Position numbers and translations under genes: made by a program. Shown one piece after another: positions 1 to 6,290 of a stretch of 6,534 bases of DNA. Within the stretch, counting starts at the first letter, position 1. Each line of letters opens with the position of its first letter. Below the pieces are notes generated by a model that saw only the letters and a program-made list of their open reading frames with translations, was not told where the DNA came from and ran no database searches. This stretch comes from Ornithinimicrobium sp. (GTDB taxonomy: Bacteria; Actinomycetota; Actinomycetes; Actinomycetales; Dermatophilaceae), in the NCBI GenBank assembly GCA_030145965.1, contig JASKZT010000101.1, forward strand, positions 1-6,534. The letters are read 5' to 3'.

Positions 1-73
1 GGGGCTGTGGCGCAGTTGGTAGCGCGTCTCGTTCGCAATGAGAAGGCCAGGGGTTCGAATCCCCTCAGCTCCA
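1..73 (+). tRNA. tRNA-Ala (anticodon CGC)
   Basis: The sequence folds as a complete cloverleaf. The 7-bp acceptor stem is 1-7 with 66-72, and it contains a G3:U70 wobble, the known identity element for alanyl-tRNA synthetase. The anticodon stem closes a 7-base loop TTCGCAA, so the anticodon is CGC, reading the alanine codon GCG. The T arm is AGGGG/CCCCT around TTCGAAT at 49-65. The discriminator base is A73. The 3' CCA is not encoded (the next bases are CCG), so it must be added after transcription. GCG is a common alanine codon in such GC-rich genes, so this is a heavily used isoacceptor. Confidence 0.97.
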
Positions 74-78
74 CCGGT

Positions 79-120
79 GGACCCCGTCCGTCCCCGCGTT
101 CTGCGGGACGGACGGGGTCC
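79..120 (+). terminator. Strong hairpin terminator after tRNA-Ala
   Basis: A perfect 16-bp inverted repeat (79-94 with 105-120) encloses a 10-base loop. Two further GC pairs (96-97 with 103-104) can form if C95 is bulged. It begins six bases after the tRNA and is followed by TTCCCGTTCCCC, not a real U-tract, as is usual in high-GC actinobacteria. It most likely ends tRNA transcription and insulates the argF-like gene. Confidence 0.85.
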
Positions 121-164
121 TTCCCGTTCCCCCACCGGCCGGGCGGGGCCGCCACCCCGGCGGA

Positions 165-170
165 TACGCT
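165..170 (+). promoter_or_regulatory. Candidate -10 element for the argF-like operon
   Basis: TACGCT fits the actinobacterial TANNNT pattern and lies between the tRNA terminator and the argF-like start. Transcription would begin near 176-178, giving a leader of about 48 bases. No convincing -35 is visible 16-18 bases upstream, so the call is weak. A 5-bp inverted repeat (CCGCC at 149-153 with GGCGG at 159-163) sits directly upstream. Confidence 0.3.
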
Positions 171-180
171 GGACGCCTCC

Positions 181-197
181 GGGGCGCCAGGCGCCCC
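181..197 (+). promoter_or_regulatory. Perfect hairpin in the argF-like 5' leader
   Basis: GGGGCGCC-A-GGCGCCCC is an exact inverted repeat. As RNA it would form at least seven G/C-rich pairs with a CAG loop. It ends 13 bases before the Shine-Dalgarno, so it does not hide the ribosome site. If the -10 at 165-170 is real, it lies at the very 5' end of the message and could protect it. It has no U-tract and no resemblance to an ARG box. Confidence 0.45.
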
Positions 198-210
198 GTC
201 GTCGACCGAG

Positions 211-216
211 GGAGGA
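211..216 (+). promoter_or_regulatory. Shine-Dalgarno of the argF-like gene
   Basis: GGAGGA, within GGGAGGAA, lies eight bases before the GTG at 225. It decides the GTG start, which has no nearby ATG competitor in frame. Confidence 0.85.
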
Positions 217-224
217 ACCCGCAC

Positions 225-1235
225 GTGGCCGTCAACCTGAGAGGTCGCAGCCTGCTGTCGCTGGTGGAGGAGACGCCGGCGGAGATCCGCCACCTCGTCG
301 ACCTCGCCGGCCAGCTCAAGGCCGCCAAGGCCGCGCGCCAGGAGGAGCGACGCCTCGTCGGCCGCTCGGTCGCCCTCGTCTTCGAGAAGACCTCCACCCG
401 CACGCGCGCCGCCTTCGAGGTCGCCGCCGCCGACCAGGGCGCCCACACGACCTTCCTCGAGCCCTCCAGCACCCAGATCGGGCACAAGGAGTCGATCCGC
501 GACACCGCCCGGGTGCTCGGGCGGATGTACGACGCCATCGAGTACCGCGGTGCGAGCCAGGCCACCGTGGAGGAGCTCGCGCGGTCTGCCGGGGTGCCGG
601 TCTACAACGGGCTCACCGACGAGTGGCACCCCACCCAGATGCTGGCCGACGCGCTGACGATGGTCGAGCACCGCCCGGCGGGCAGGCGCGACGAGGACCT
701 CGCCTTCGCCTACCTCGGCGACGCCCGCAACAACACCGGCCACTCGCTCCTGCTCCTCGGCGCCAAGCTGGGGATGGACGTGCGCATCGCGGCGCCGCAG
801 GCCCTGCAGCCGGCCCCTGACGTCGTCGAGCTGTGCCGGCGCGTGGCGCAGGAGACGGGCGCGCGGCTCACCGTCACCGAGGACGCGGGCGAGGCGGTCC
901 GTGGCGTCGACTTCGTCCACACCGACGTCTGGGTCTCGATGGGGGAGCCGCCGGCGGCCTGGGACGAGCGGATCGACACCCTGCTGCCCTACCGGGTCGA
1001 CGCCGACCTCATGGCGGCCACCGGCAACCCGGAGGTCCGCTTCATGCACTGCCTGCCCGCCTACCACGACGACCGCACCGCGGTCGGCGCCGAGCTCCTC
1101 GCCCGGCGCCCCGACCTGCGCGACGGCGTCGAGGTGACCGACGAGGTCTTCGAGTCTCCGGCCAGCGTCGTCTTCGACCAGGCGGAGAACCGGCTGCACA
1201 CGATCAAGGCGCTCCTGGTCGCCACCCTCGCATGA
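225..1235 (+). CDS. argF: Ornithine carbamoyltransferase (ArgF/ArgI-ArcB type)
   Basis: This 336-residue cytoplasmic enzyme transfers the carbamoyl group between carbamoyl phosphate and ornithine, forming citrulline, or runs in reverse in arginine deiminase catabolism. Family motifs are all present: the carbamoyl-phosphate loop STRTR at 57-61, QIGHKES at 84-90, HPTQ at 135-138, the ornithine-binding SMG at 238-240 and HCLP at 275-278. Near the C-terminus, TDEVFES and [13 protein letters not shown] are also family signatures. From memory, length and wording match E. coli ArgF/ArgI and Pseudomonas ArcB more closely than the roughly 310-residue anabolic ArgF of mycobacteria, which has QLGRDE instead of QIGHKE. 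No other arginine gene is nearby, so the symbol argF is by reaction; arcB is equally possible. The GTG start follows a clear Shine-Dalgarno. The TGA stop overlaps the next ATG. Confidence 0.95.
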   Translation: MAVNLRGRSLLSLVEETPAEIRHLVDLAGQLKAAKAARQEERRLVGRSVALVFEKTSTRTRAAFEVAAADQGAHTTFLEPSSTQIGHKESIRDTARVLGRMYDAIEYRGASQATVEELARSAGVPVYNGLTDEWHPTQMLADALTMVEHRPAGRRDEDLAFAYLGDARNNTGHSLLLLGAKLGMDVRIAAPQALQPAPDVVELCRRVAQETGARLTVTEDAGEAVRGVDFVHTDVWVSMGEPPAAWDERIDTLLPYRVDADLMAATGNPEVRFMHCLPAYHDDRTAVGAELLARRPDLRDGVEVTDEVFESPASVVFDQAENRLHTIKALLVATLA

Positions 1236-1786
1236 GCGTCGTCCAGGCCCCCGGCCGGCAGACGGCGCGGCCGGCCGAGGGCGGACGCGCGCCCGGGGGG
1301 CTGCGCGAGCCCGCCCACCGGGTCAGCCCGAAGGCCGTCCGCTACTGGACGGTCAACGCCCTCATCGGCGGCGTCATCACCTGGGCCGTGCTCTTCGCCG
1401 GCGCCTGGTTCCTCCCGGAGGGACCCTGGTGGTCCACGGCGCTGGTGTGGATCTTCGTGCTCGTCATGGCGGGCAACGTCGTCGAGGTCGTGCTCGAGCC
1501 GGCGATCCGCTACCGCCGCACCCGGTGGGAGGTCACCGGCGAGCGGGTGTTCGTGCAGACCGGCTGGCTCTCCCGCGACCAGCGCATCGCGCCGCTGTCC
1601 CGCGTCCAGACCGTCGACACCCACCGCGGCGCGGTCATGCGGCTCTACGGCCTGGCCAACATCACCGTGACGACCGCGTCGGCGGCCGGCCCCATCACCA
1701 TCCCCTGCCTCGACAGCGACCTCGCCGACCGGGTGACCGCCGACCTCGCCCGGGTGACCGGGCAGACCAGCGGGGACGCCACGTGA
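1232..1786 (+). CDS. PH domain-containing membrane protein (YdbS-like)
   Basis: The product has 184 residues. A hydrophilic, Pro/Gly/Arg-rich N-terminus (1-37) is followed by two membrane segments (about 41-61 and 68-88) and a bacterial PH domain (bPH_2, formerly DUF304) from about 92 to 175. The domain is recognised by the ordered string [17 protein letters not shown], the following PLSRVQTVD and the RLYGLANI stretch. In Bacillus, small proteins of this build (YdbS) are encoded directly before a longer one with several copies of the module (YdbT), exactly as here. The Bacillus pair is in the SigW stress regulon and has been linked to bacteriocin resistance; a similar role here is inference only. 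The ATG overlaps the argF-like stop (ATGA) and has no Shine-Dalgarno, so translation is probably coupled. The biochemical activity is unknown. Confidence 0.88.
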   Translation: MSVVQAPGRQTARPAEGGRAPGGLREPAHRVSPKAVRYWTVNALIGGVITWAVLFAGAWFLPEGPWWSTALVWIFVLVMAGNVVEVVLEPAIRYRRTRWEVTGERVFVQTGWLSRDQRIAPLSRVQTVDTHRGAVMRLYGLANITVTTASAAGPITIPCLDSDLADRVTADLARVTGQTSGDAT

Positions 1787-3450
1787 CCACCGCCGACCTG
1801 CCGCCGCCCACCGGCGCGCCGGTCGTCGCGGCCGGCCCGGGCGCACCGCCCCCGCCGGGAGGCCCGACCGCACCACCGGTCCCGGGCGGTGCGCAGGAGT
1901 GGCAGCGCCAGAGCCCCCGCATGCTGCTCGTGCACCCCGTGCGGATCCTCGGCTCCTTCGCGGTGCCCCTGCTGCTCGCGGTCTTCGGGCTCAGCAGGGG
2001 CGGCGGCGACGGGCAGGGCCGTCCGTGGTGGCTCGTGGCCGTCGCGGCAGGTGCGGTCATCGCCGTGATCGCGGGTGCGGCGTCGTGGTACATCACCCGC
2101 TTCCGCTTCACCGACGAGCAGCTCCAGCTGCGCACCGGCCTGCTCAGCCGCCGCATCCTCACCGCGCCGCTGGACCGGGTGCGCAGCGTCGACATCGAGT
2201 CCTCGCCGCTGCACCGCATCCTGGGGATGGCCAAGGTCAAGGTCGGCACCGGCGTCGACAGCTCGCGCATCGAGCTCGACGGCGTCAGCCGACAGCAGGC
2301 CGCCGACCTGCGCACCTTCCTCCTGGGCCGGTCCCGGGAGGTCGAAGGCGCCGAGGTGCGCCCGGGCGCCGCGGCCGGCGCCGACCACGCCGCGGCCGGC
2401 TCCGACGGGGTCCGCGAGGACGGGCGCCCCGCGACGGCACCGGCCGCGGGCGAGGTCGAGCTGGCCCGCATCGACTGGGGCTGGCTGCGCTACGCGCCGT
2501 TCAGCCTCTCCAGCCTCGTCGTCGTCGCCGGCGCCGTCGGCGTGCTGGCGCAGTTCGGCGAGGACCTGCCCGTCAACCAGGTCCAGGTCGCCCAGGACGC
2601 GTGGCAGTGGGTCGTCGCGCAGGCGGTGCTCGTGCTGGTCGGCGCCCTGGTCCTCACGGTCGTCGTCGCCTGGGTGGTCGTCTCGACCGTCACCTATGTG
2701 CTGACCTGGTGGAACCTGCGGGTCGTGCGCGAGCCGAAGGGCAACCTGCGCATCACGCGCGGCCTGCTGACCACCCACAGCCAGACCGTCGAGCGGGCCA
2801 AGGTCCGCGGCGCCCGCATGGGCGAGCCCTTCCTGCTGCGGCTCGTCCGCGGCGGCGAGCTCACCGCCATCGCCACCGGCGTCGGCACGGGCGGCACCGT
2901 CAAGGTGCTGCCGCCCGCCCCCCGCTCGGTCGTCACCGACGTCGGCCACGAGCTGCTGGAGGAGACCGGTGCGCTGACGATGTCGCTCACCGGTCACGGG
3001 CAGGCCGCCCGCCGGCGGATCCACCTGCGTCACCAGTGGGGCACGCTCTTCCTCGTCGGCCTGCTCGCCGTGCCGACCTACCTCACCGACGTCTGGTGGT
3101 TCGACGTCCTCCCCTGGTGGGGACCCCTCGTGCTGCTCGCCGTGGTGGGGCTCGCCAACGCGGTGGTCGCCGAGAGCGCCTGGCGCAACCTCGGCCACGG
3201 CCTGACCGAGCGTCACCTCGTGGTCCAGACCGGCGCGTTCGTGCGCACCCGCGAGGTGCTCGAGACCGCAGGCGTCATCGGCTGGGTCGTGCAGCAGTCC
3301 TTCTTCCAGCGCCGGCGTGGCCTGTGCGACCTCGTCGCCACGACCGCGGCCGGGGCGGAGCAGGTCACCGCGCCCGACATCCCCGTCGGCGCCGCCGTGC
3401 AGCTGGCCCGCCGCGCCGCGCCGGGAATGCTGGACGACCTGCTGGCGTAG
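1783..3450 (+). CDS. Multi-module PH domain membrane protein (YdbT-like)
   Basis: This 555-residue protein repeats a membrane hairpin plus bPH_2 module three times. After a Pro/Gly-rich N-terminus (1-40) come membrane segments at about 53-69 and 82-100 and PH1 at about 104-178 (FTDEQLQLRTGLLSRR, then PLDRVRSVDI). A polar Ala/Gly/Asp-rich linker covers about 180-228. Segments at about 238-260 and 277-303 precede PH2 (about 305-385), the most diverged copy. Segments at about 419-437 and 446-464 precede PH3 (about 470-540). The GTG start overlaps the previous stop (GTGA), with GGGGA six bases upstream. Length and order match YdbT of Bacillus, the expected partner of the preceding YdbS-like protein. 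The two probably form one membrane complex facing the cytoplasm; ligand and function are not known. Confidence 0.88.
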   Translation: MTTADLPPPTGAPVVAAGPGAPPPPGGPTAPPVPGGAQEWQRQSPRMLLVHPVRILGSFAVPLLLAVFGLSRGGGDGQGRPWWLVAVAAGAVIAVIAGAASWYITRFRFTDEQLQLRTGLLSRRILTAPLDRVRSVDIESSPLHRILGMAKVKVGTGVDSSRIELDGVSRQQAADLRTFLLGRSREVEGAEVRPGAAAGADHAAAGSDGVREDGRPATAPAAGEVELARIDWGWLRYAPFSLSSLVVVAGAVGVLAQFGEDLPVNQVQVAQDAWQWVVAQAVLVLVGALVLTVVVAWVVVSTVTYVLTWWNLRVVREPKGNLRITRGLLTTHSQTVERAKVRGARMGEPFLLRLVRGGELTAIATGVGTGGTVKVLPPAPRSVVTDVGHELLEETGALTMSLTGHGQAARRRIHLRHQWGTLFLVGLLAVPTYLTDVWWFDVLPWWGPLVLLAVVGLANAVVAESAWRNLGHGLTERHLVVQTGAFVRTREVLETAGVIGWVVQQSFFQRRRGLCDLVATTAAGAEQVTAPDIPVGAAVQLARRAAPGMLDDLLA

Positions 3451-3458
3451 TGGTTGCC

Positions 3459-3854
3459 ATGAGCGACTTCGAGGACATGCTGCGCGGGAGAGGGACCCCC
3501 GAGGGGCTGCCCCCGGTGGGGCTGCCCTCCGACGAGGAGCTCGACGACCACGCGCGCTACGGCCGGGCCACCTTCCTCTTCGAGACCAAGAGCTACGGGC
3601 GGGCCGCCGCGCTGCTGGAGCCGCTCGTCGAGGCCAACCCGGACAACGCCGAGGTGACCCTGCTGCTCGCGCGCTCCTTCTACCACGCGGCCGCGCTGGG
3701 GAGGGCCGAGTCCGTGCTGCGCGGGATGCTGGAGCGCTGGCCCAGCGACGCCTACGCCCACCTCCTGCTGGCGCGCACGCTGCAGCGGGCCGGCCGTGCC
3801 GAGGAGGGCGCGCCCCACCTCAAGATCGCCGAGGCGATGGGCCTGGACTCCTAG
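3459..3854 (+). CDS. Small tetratricopeptide repeat (TPR) protein
   Basis: The 131-residue product has no signal peptide or membrane segment and is probably cytoplasmic. After an acidic, Pro-containing N-terminus (1-33) it consists of three helix pairs of TPR type: about 34-63 (SYGRAAALLEPLVEANPDN), 64-97 (LGRAESVLRGMLERWPSD) and 98-131 (AGRAEEGAPHLKIAEAMGL). The repeats end in the typical P-x-[DN] turn. Such proteins serve as protein-binding scaffolds; the partner is not evident. The gene lies eight bases after the PH-domain gene and is probably cotranscribed with it. No Shine-Dalgarno precedes the ATG, so it may depend on upstream translation. An in-frame GTG at 3450, overlapping the upstream TAG, is an alternative start adding three residues. 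Confidence 0.82.
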   Translation: MSDFEDMLRGRGTPEGLPPVGLPSDEELDDHARYGRATFLFETKSYGRAAALLEPLVEANPDNAEVTLLLARSFYHAAALGRAESVLRGMLERWPSDAYAHLLLARTLQRAGRAEEGAPHLKIAEAMGLDS

Positions 3855-3868
3855 GTCCGCCCGAGCGC

Positions 3869-3903
3869 GAGCGGCCGGGCCGGTCTGCCGCCGCTCTCAG
3901 CGG
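3869..3903. terminator. Possible bidirectional terminator in the convergent gap
   Basis: The 50-bp gap between the TPR gene and the minus-strand mannosyltransferase holds GAGCGGC (3869-3875) pairing with GCCGCTC (3890-3896) across 14 bases. A second, overlapping hairpin CCGCT-CTC-AGCGG (3891-3903) excludes the first. No U-tract follows on either strand. Position between convergent genes is the main argument. Confidence 0.4.
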
Positions 3904-3904
3904 G

Positions 3905-5518
3905 TCAGGTCCAGAAGTCGAACCAGAGCCGCAGGTTCCACTCCTGCCGGGGGATGACCTGGGCGGTGTGCACCGGGAGGTACCAGGCGAACCACGCCGC
4001 CGCCAGGACGAGGTAGGCCACCACCGCGACCGCGCCCCATCGGCGCCGTCGCGGTGGGGCCTCCGCCGGGCCGAGGACGAGCGCGAGGCAGCAGACGACG
4101 ACGAGGACGAGCCAGGGCACGAACGCCACGGCGTAGAAGCTGTAGATGGTCCGGCTCTGGTAGAGGAACCACGGCAGCCAGCCGGCGACGATGCCCGACA
4201 GGGCCGCGCCGGCCCGCCAGTCGCGGCCCAGCAGCCAGAGGAAGGCGACCACGACCAGGCCCAGCGTGCCGCCCCACCAGACGAAGAGGTTGCCGAGCGA
4301 GGCGATGTACTCCACGCAGCTGGCGGCGTCGCAGCCCTTCTCGCCCCGGCTCGGCCACTCGCTGTAGAAGAGCGTCGGGCGCCACTGCACGCTCCAGCTC
4401 CACGGGTTGGACTTCCAGGCGTGCTCGTTCTGCAGCCCGACGTGGAAGGTCATCATCTCCGCGTGGTAGGCCCACAGGGAGCGCAGCGGCCCGGGCAGGA
4501 GCGCGGCCGGGGACCCGGGCTCGGCGGGGTTCTGGTCGGCCCACCGCCGCTTCCACCCGCCCGGGGTGGCGAACCATCCGGCCCAGGTCACGACGTAGGT
4601 GACCAGCGCGGCCGGCACCGTCGCCAGGAACGCAGGCACGCCGTCGCGCACCACCCCGCCGGCGAACCACCCCGGTGCGCCGGCGGCGCGGCGCGCGCCG
4701 ATGTCCCACCACACGGTCATGAGGCCGAAGACGGCCAGGAAGAACAGGCCGGACCACTTCGTGCCGATGCACAGGCCCAGGCTGACGCCGGCCGCCACCC
4801 GCCACCAGCGCATCCCCAGGCCCGGCCCCCACCACCGCAGCCAGCGCCGGAGGGGGTTCGTGGGCACGGGCCGGGCGCGGGTGGCCTCCCACCAGGGGCC
4901 CCACCGCCGCGCCAGCCTCCGGCGAGCCTGGTCACGGTCGAGGAGCAGGAAGAGGAAGGCGAGCAGCGCCCACCACATGACGAAGATGTCCAGCAGCCCG
5001 ATCCGGGACTGCACGAAGTGGTGGCCGTCGACGGCGAGGAGGGCCGCCGCCGCGACGGCGAGCAGGGCGTTGCGCCACAGGAGCCACGCGATCCGGCCGA
5101 GCAGGAGGATCGAGAGCGTCCCCACGACCGCGGAGCTCAGCCGCCAGCCGGCCGGGTCGGCCGGGCCCAGGAGCATCTCGCCCAGGGCGATCATCCACTT
5201 GCCGAGAGGCGGGTGGACCACGAGGTCGGGGCGGTCGTCCCAGATGGTCATCGTGCCGCCCGTGAAGAGGGCGTTGGGGTCCTCGATCTCGTCCTTGATC
5301 TCCCGCTCGTGCCCGTAGAGCCGCAGCGACCACGCCTGCTTGACGTAGTAGGTCTCGTCGAAGACCAGGCGGTCGGGGTAGCCGAGGCGCCAGAGGCGCA
5401 CCGCGCCCCCGACGAGGGTCACGAGGAGGACGCCGACCCAGGCCACACGGTCCGACCTGGCGAGGGAGCGGGGCTCCGGCCCGAGCAGCCGAGCCCGCAG
5501 AAACTCCATACCGGTCAT
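3905..5518 (-). CDS. pmt: Polyprenol-phosphate-mannose protein O-mannosyltransferase
   Basis: This 537-residue polytopic protein matches the GT39 family (Rv1002c of M. tuberculosis, yeast Pmt). It would transfer mannose from polyprenyl-phosphate-mannose to Ser/Thr of proteins emerging from the Sec translocon, on the outer face of the membrane. The first membrane segment (about 26-42) is followed by FDETYYVKQAWS with the acidic pair D54-E55, which corresponds to the catalytic DE motif. HPPLGKW at 102-108 is another family signature. About ten further hydrophobic segments follow, and a large external loop contains NPWSW and cysteines 396 and 401. The C-terminus is polar and rich in Trp and Arg, as in relatives. 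Neither ATG (5518, or 5509, which loses three residues) has a Shine-Dalgarno; 5509 fits a leaderless start. The gene converges with the TPR gene and diverges from sdhC. Confidence 0.92.
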   Translation of the reverse strand: MTGMEFLRARLLGPEPRSLARSDRVAWVGVLLVTLVGGAVRLWRLGYPDRLVFDETYYVKQAWSLRLYGHEREIKDEIEDPNALFTGGTMTIWDDRPDLVVHPPLGKWMIALGEMLLGPADPAGWRLSSAVVGTLSILLLGRIAWLLWRNALLAVAAAALLAVDGHHFVQSRIGLLDIFVMWWALLAFLFLLLDRDQARRRLARRWGPWWEATRARPVPTNPLRRWLRWWGPGLGMRWWRVAAGVSLGLCIGTKWSGLFFLAVFGLMTVWWDIGARRAAGAPGWFAGGVVRDGVPAFLATVPAALVTYVVTWAGWFATPGGWKRRWADQNPAEPGSPAALLPGPLRSLWAYHAEMMTFHVGLQNEHAWKSNPWSWSVQWRPTLFYSEWPSRGEKGCDAASCVEYIASLGNLFVWWGGTLGLVVVAFLWLLGRDWRAGAALSGIVAGWLPWFLYQSRTIYSFYAVAFVPWLVLVVVCCLALVLGPAEAPPRRRRWGAVAVVAYLVLAAAWFAWYLPVHTAQVIPRQEWNLRLWFDFWT

Positions 5519-5522
5519 CGTA
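5517..5522 (-). promoter_or_regulatory. Candidate -10 element for pmt
   Basis: On the minus strand TACGAT (TANNNT) ends seven bases before the ATG at 5509, the spacing expected if transcription starts at that ATG. It overlaps the upstream ATG at 5518, so if it is the true promoter the shorter protein is the one made. No clear -35 is seen. Confidence 0.35.
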
Positions 5523-5564
5523 GGTGCTCGCCATGCCGCGACCGGGACCGTCGGGGACGGGTAG

Positions 5565-5570
5565 TAATCT
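5565..5570 (+). promoter_or_regulatory. -10 element of a leaderless sdhC promoter
   Basis: TAATCT is a good TANNNT match in a GC-rich stretch. Exactly six bases separate it from the GTG at 5577, which places the transcription start on the first base of the start codon. The absence of any Shine-Dalgarno agrees with a leaderless message, a common arrangement in actinobacteria. The -35 region (about 5542-5547) has no consensus. A small inverted repeat CCGTC-GGG-GACGG (5548-5560) lies between the two and could be an operator. Confidence 0.65.
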
Positions 5571-5576
5571 GCCTAC

Positions 5577-6275
5577 GTGGCCACTTCAACACTTCCCGCG
5601 CGCGGTGACCGTAAGGTCACGTCCAGCATCCTGCTGAAGACGATCATGGCCGCGAGCGGTCTGTTCTTCCTCGGGTACCTGCTGCTGCACATGTACGGCA
5701 ACCTGATGATCCTCTCCGGGCGGGAGGCGTTCGACGAGTACGCCCACCACATCCGCACCTTCGGCGAGCCGATGCTGCCGGAGAAGGGCCTGCTGTGGGT
5801 ATTGCGCGTCGGCCTGCTCGTCGCGCTCGTCGCCCACGTGTGGTCCGGGGTCGTCCTGTGGCGCCGCGCGCGGGCCGCGCGGTCGGTGCGCTACCAGAAG
5901 ACCCGCCCCGGCTACGGCAACTTCTACGCCGCGGCCATGCGGTGGGGCGGCCTCGCGCTGCTCGCCTTCGTGGTCTTCCACCTCATGCACTTCACCTGGC
6001 AGACGGTGACGATCGGCGATGCCCACGCCAGCCCGGCCGCCCGGGTGATCGACAGCTTCGGCCACTGGTGGGGCGTCGGCATCTACACCCTGGCCATGAT
6101 CGCCCTCGGCATGCACCTCCTGCACGGGATCTGGGGTGCCGCGATGACGCTGGGGCTCAACACCTCCCTGCGCCGCGCCGAGCAGATCCGCCTGACCTCG
6201 ATCCTGGTCACGACCATCATCGTGGTCGGCTTCCTCATCCCGCCCTTCGCCATCCTGTTCGGGCTCGTCGACTAA
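5577..6275 (+). CDS. sdhC: Succinate dehydrogenase cytochrome b558 subunit
   Basis: The 232-residue protein is the membrane anchor of succinate:quinone oxidoreductase (complex II), carrying electrons from the flavoprotein/iron-sulfur subunits to quinone, normally menaquinone in actinobacteria. Five hydrophobic segments are visible (about 21-46, 72-95, 124-140, 166-187 and 207-229), as in the single-subunit, di-heme anchor of Bacillus and Corynebacterium. Histidines in these segments, H38 (LLHMYGN), H87 (AHVWSG), H135 or H138 (FHLMHF) and H180 (MHLLHGIW), are the likely four heme ligands; this assignment is by analogy with Bacillus SdhC. The GTG start is supported by the leaderless promoter. 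sdhA follows 15 bases after the TAA, so the order is sdhC-sdhA with sdhB expected next. Confidence 0.95.
   Translation: MATSTLPARGDRKVTSSILLKTIMAASGLFFLGYLLLHMYGNLMILSGREAFDEYAHHIRTFGEPMLPEKGLLWVLRVGLLVALVAHVWSGVVLWRRARAARSVRYQKTRPGYGNFYAAAMRWGGLALLAFVVFHLMHFTWQTVTIGDAHASPAARVIDSFGHWWGVGIYTLAMIALGMHLLHGIWGAAMTLGLNTSLRRAEQIRLTSILVTTIIVVGFLIPPFAILFGLVD
5605..5620. repeat. Interrupted palindrome inside the start of sdhC
   Basis: GTGACC-GTAA-GGTCAC is an exact 6-bp inverted repeat with a 4-base centre, at about +29 to +44 from the inferred sdhC start, encoding residues 10-15. Its position suits an operator or a small RNA hairpin. The GTGA/TCAC half-sites resemble CRP/GlxR or Rex sites, but the spacing is two bases too long for either. 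Confidence 0.45.
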
Positions 6276-6279
6276 GGAC

Positions 6280-6290
6280 CTTTGACAAAG
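6280..6290. repeat. CTTTGACAAAG palindrome before sdhA
   Basis: This perfect 5+1+5 inverted repeat fills the bases directly before the sdhA ATG and is unusually AT-rich for this window. In RNA a one-base loop is too tight, so a DNA-level role or simple chance is more likely than a hairpin. An AAGGA at 6274-6278, overlapping the sdhC stop, may act as a distant Shine-Dalgarno for sdhA (12-base spacer). Confidence 0.35.

Noticed and set aside
1..73. tRNA gene as an integration site for a mobile element
   Set aside because: No integrase, duplicated tRNA 3' end or foreign-looking cargo follows; the downstream genes match the host-like base composition.
1645..3216. Long open frame on the minus strand opposite the PH-domain genes
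   Set aside because: It is antisense to clear bPH_2 coding sequence and its translation is low-complexity (Gly/Ala/Asp/Arg-rich), typical of shadow frames in GC-rich DNA.
1899..3458. Upstream extension of the TPR gene frame through the YdbT-like gene
   Set aside because: The extension translates to Arg/Pro/Ala-rich sequence in another frame of a real gene; homology-like TPR sequence starts only near 3459.
4316..4333. Cysteine pair (C396/C401) in the external loop of Pmt as a novel redox motif
   Set aside because: A similarly placed cysteine pair is, as I recall, common in actinobacterial Pmt proteins and probably forms a structural disulfide.
3317..5608. Very long plus-strand frame across the mannosyltransferase gene
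   Set aside because: It is antisense to a well-supported Pmt protein and has no recognisable domains.
5605..5620. CRP/GlxR or Rex binding site
   Set aside because: Both known site types have six bases between GTGA-type half-sites; here there are eight.
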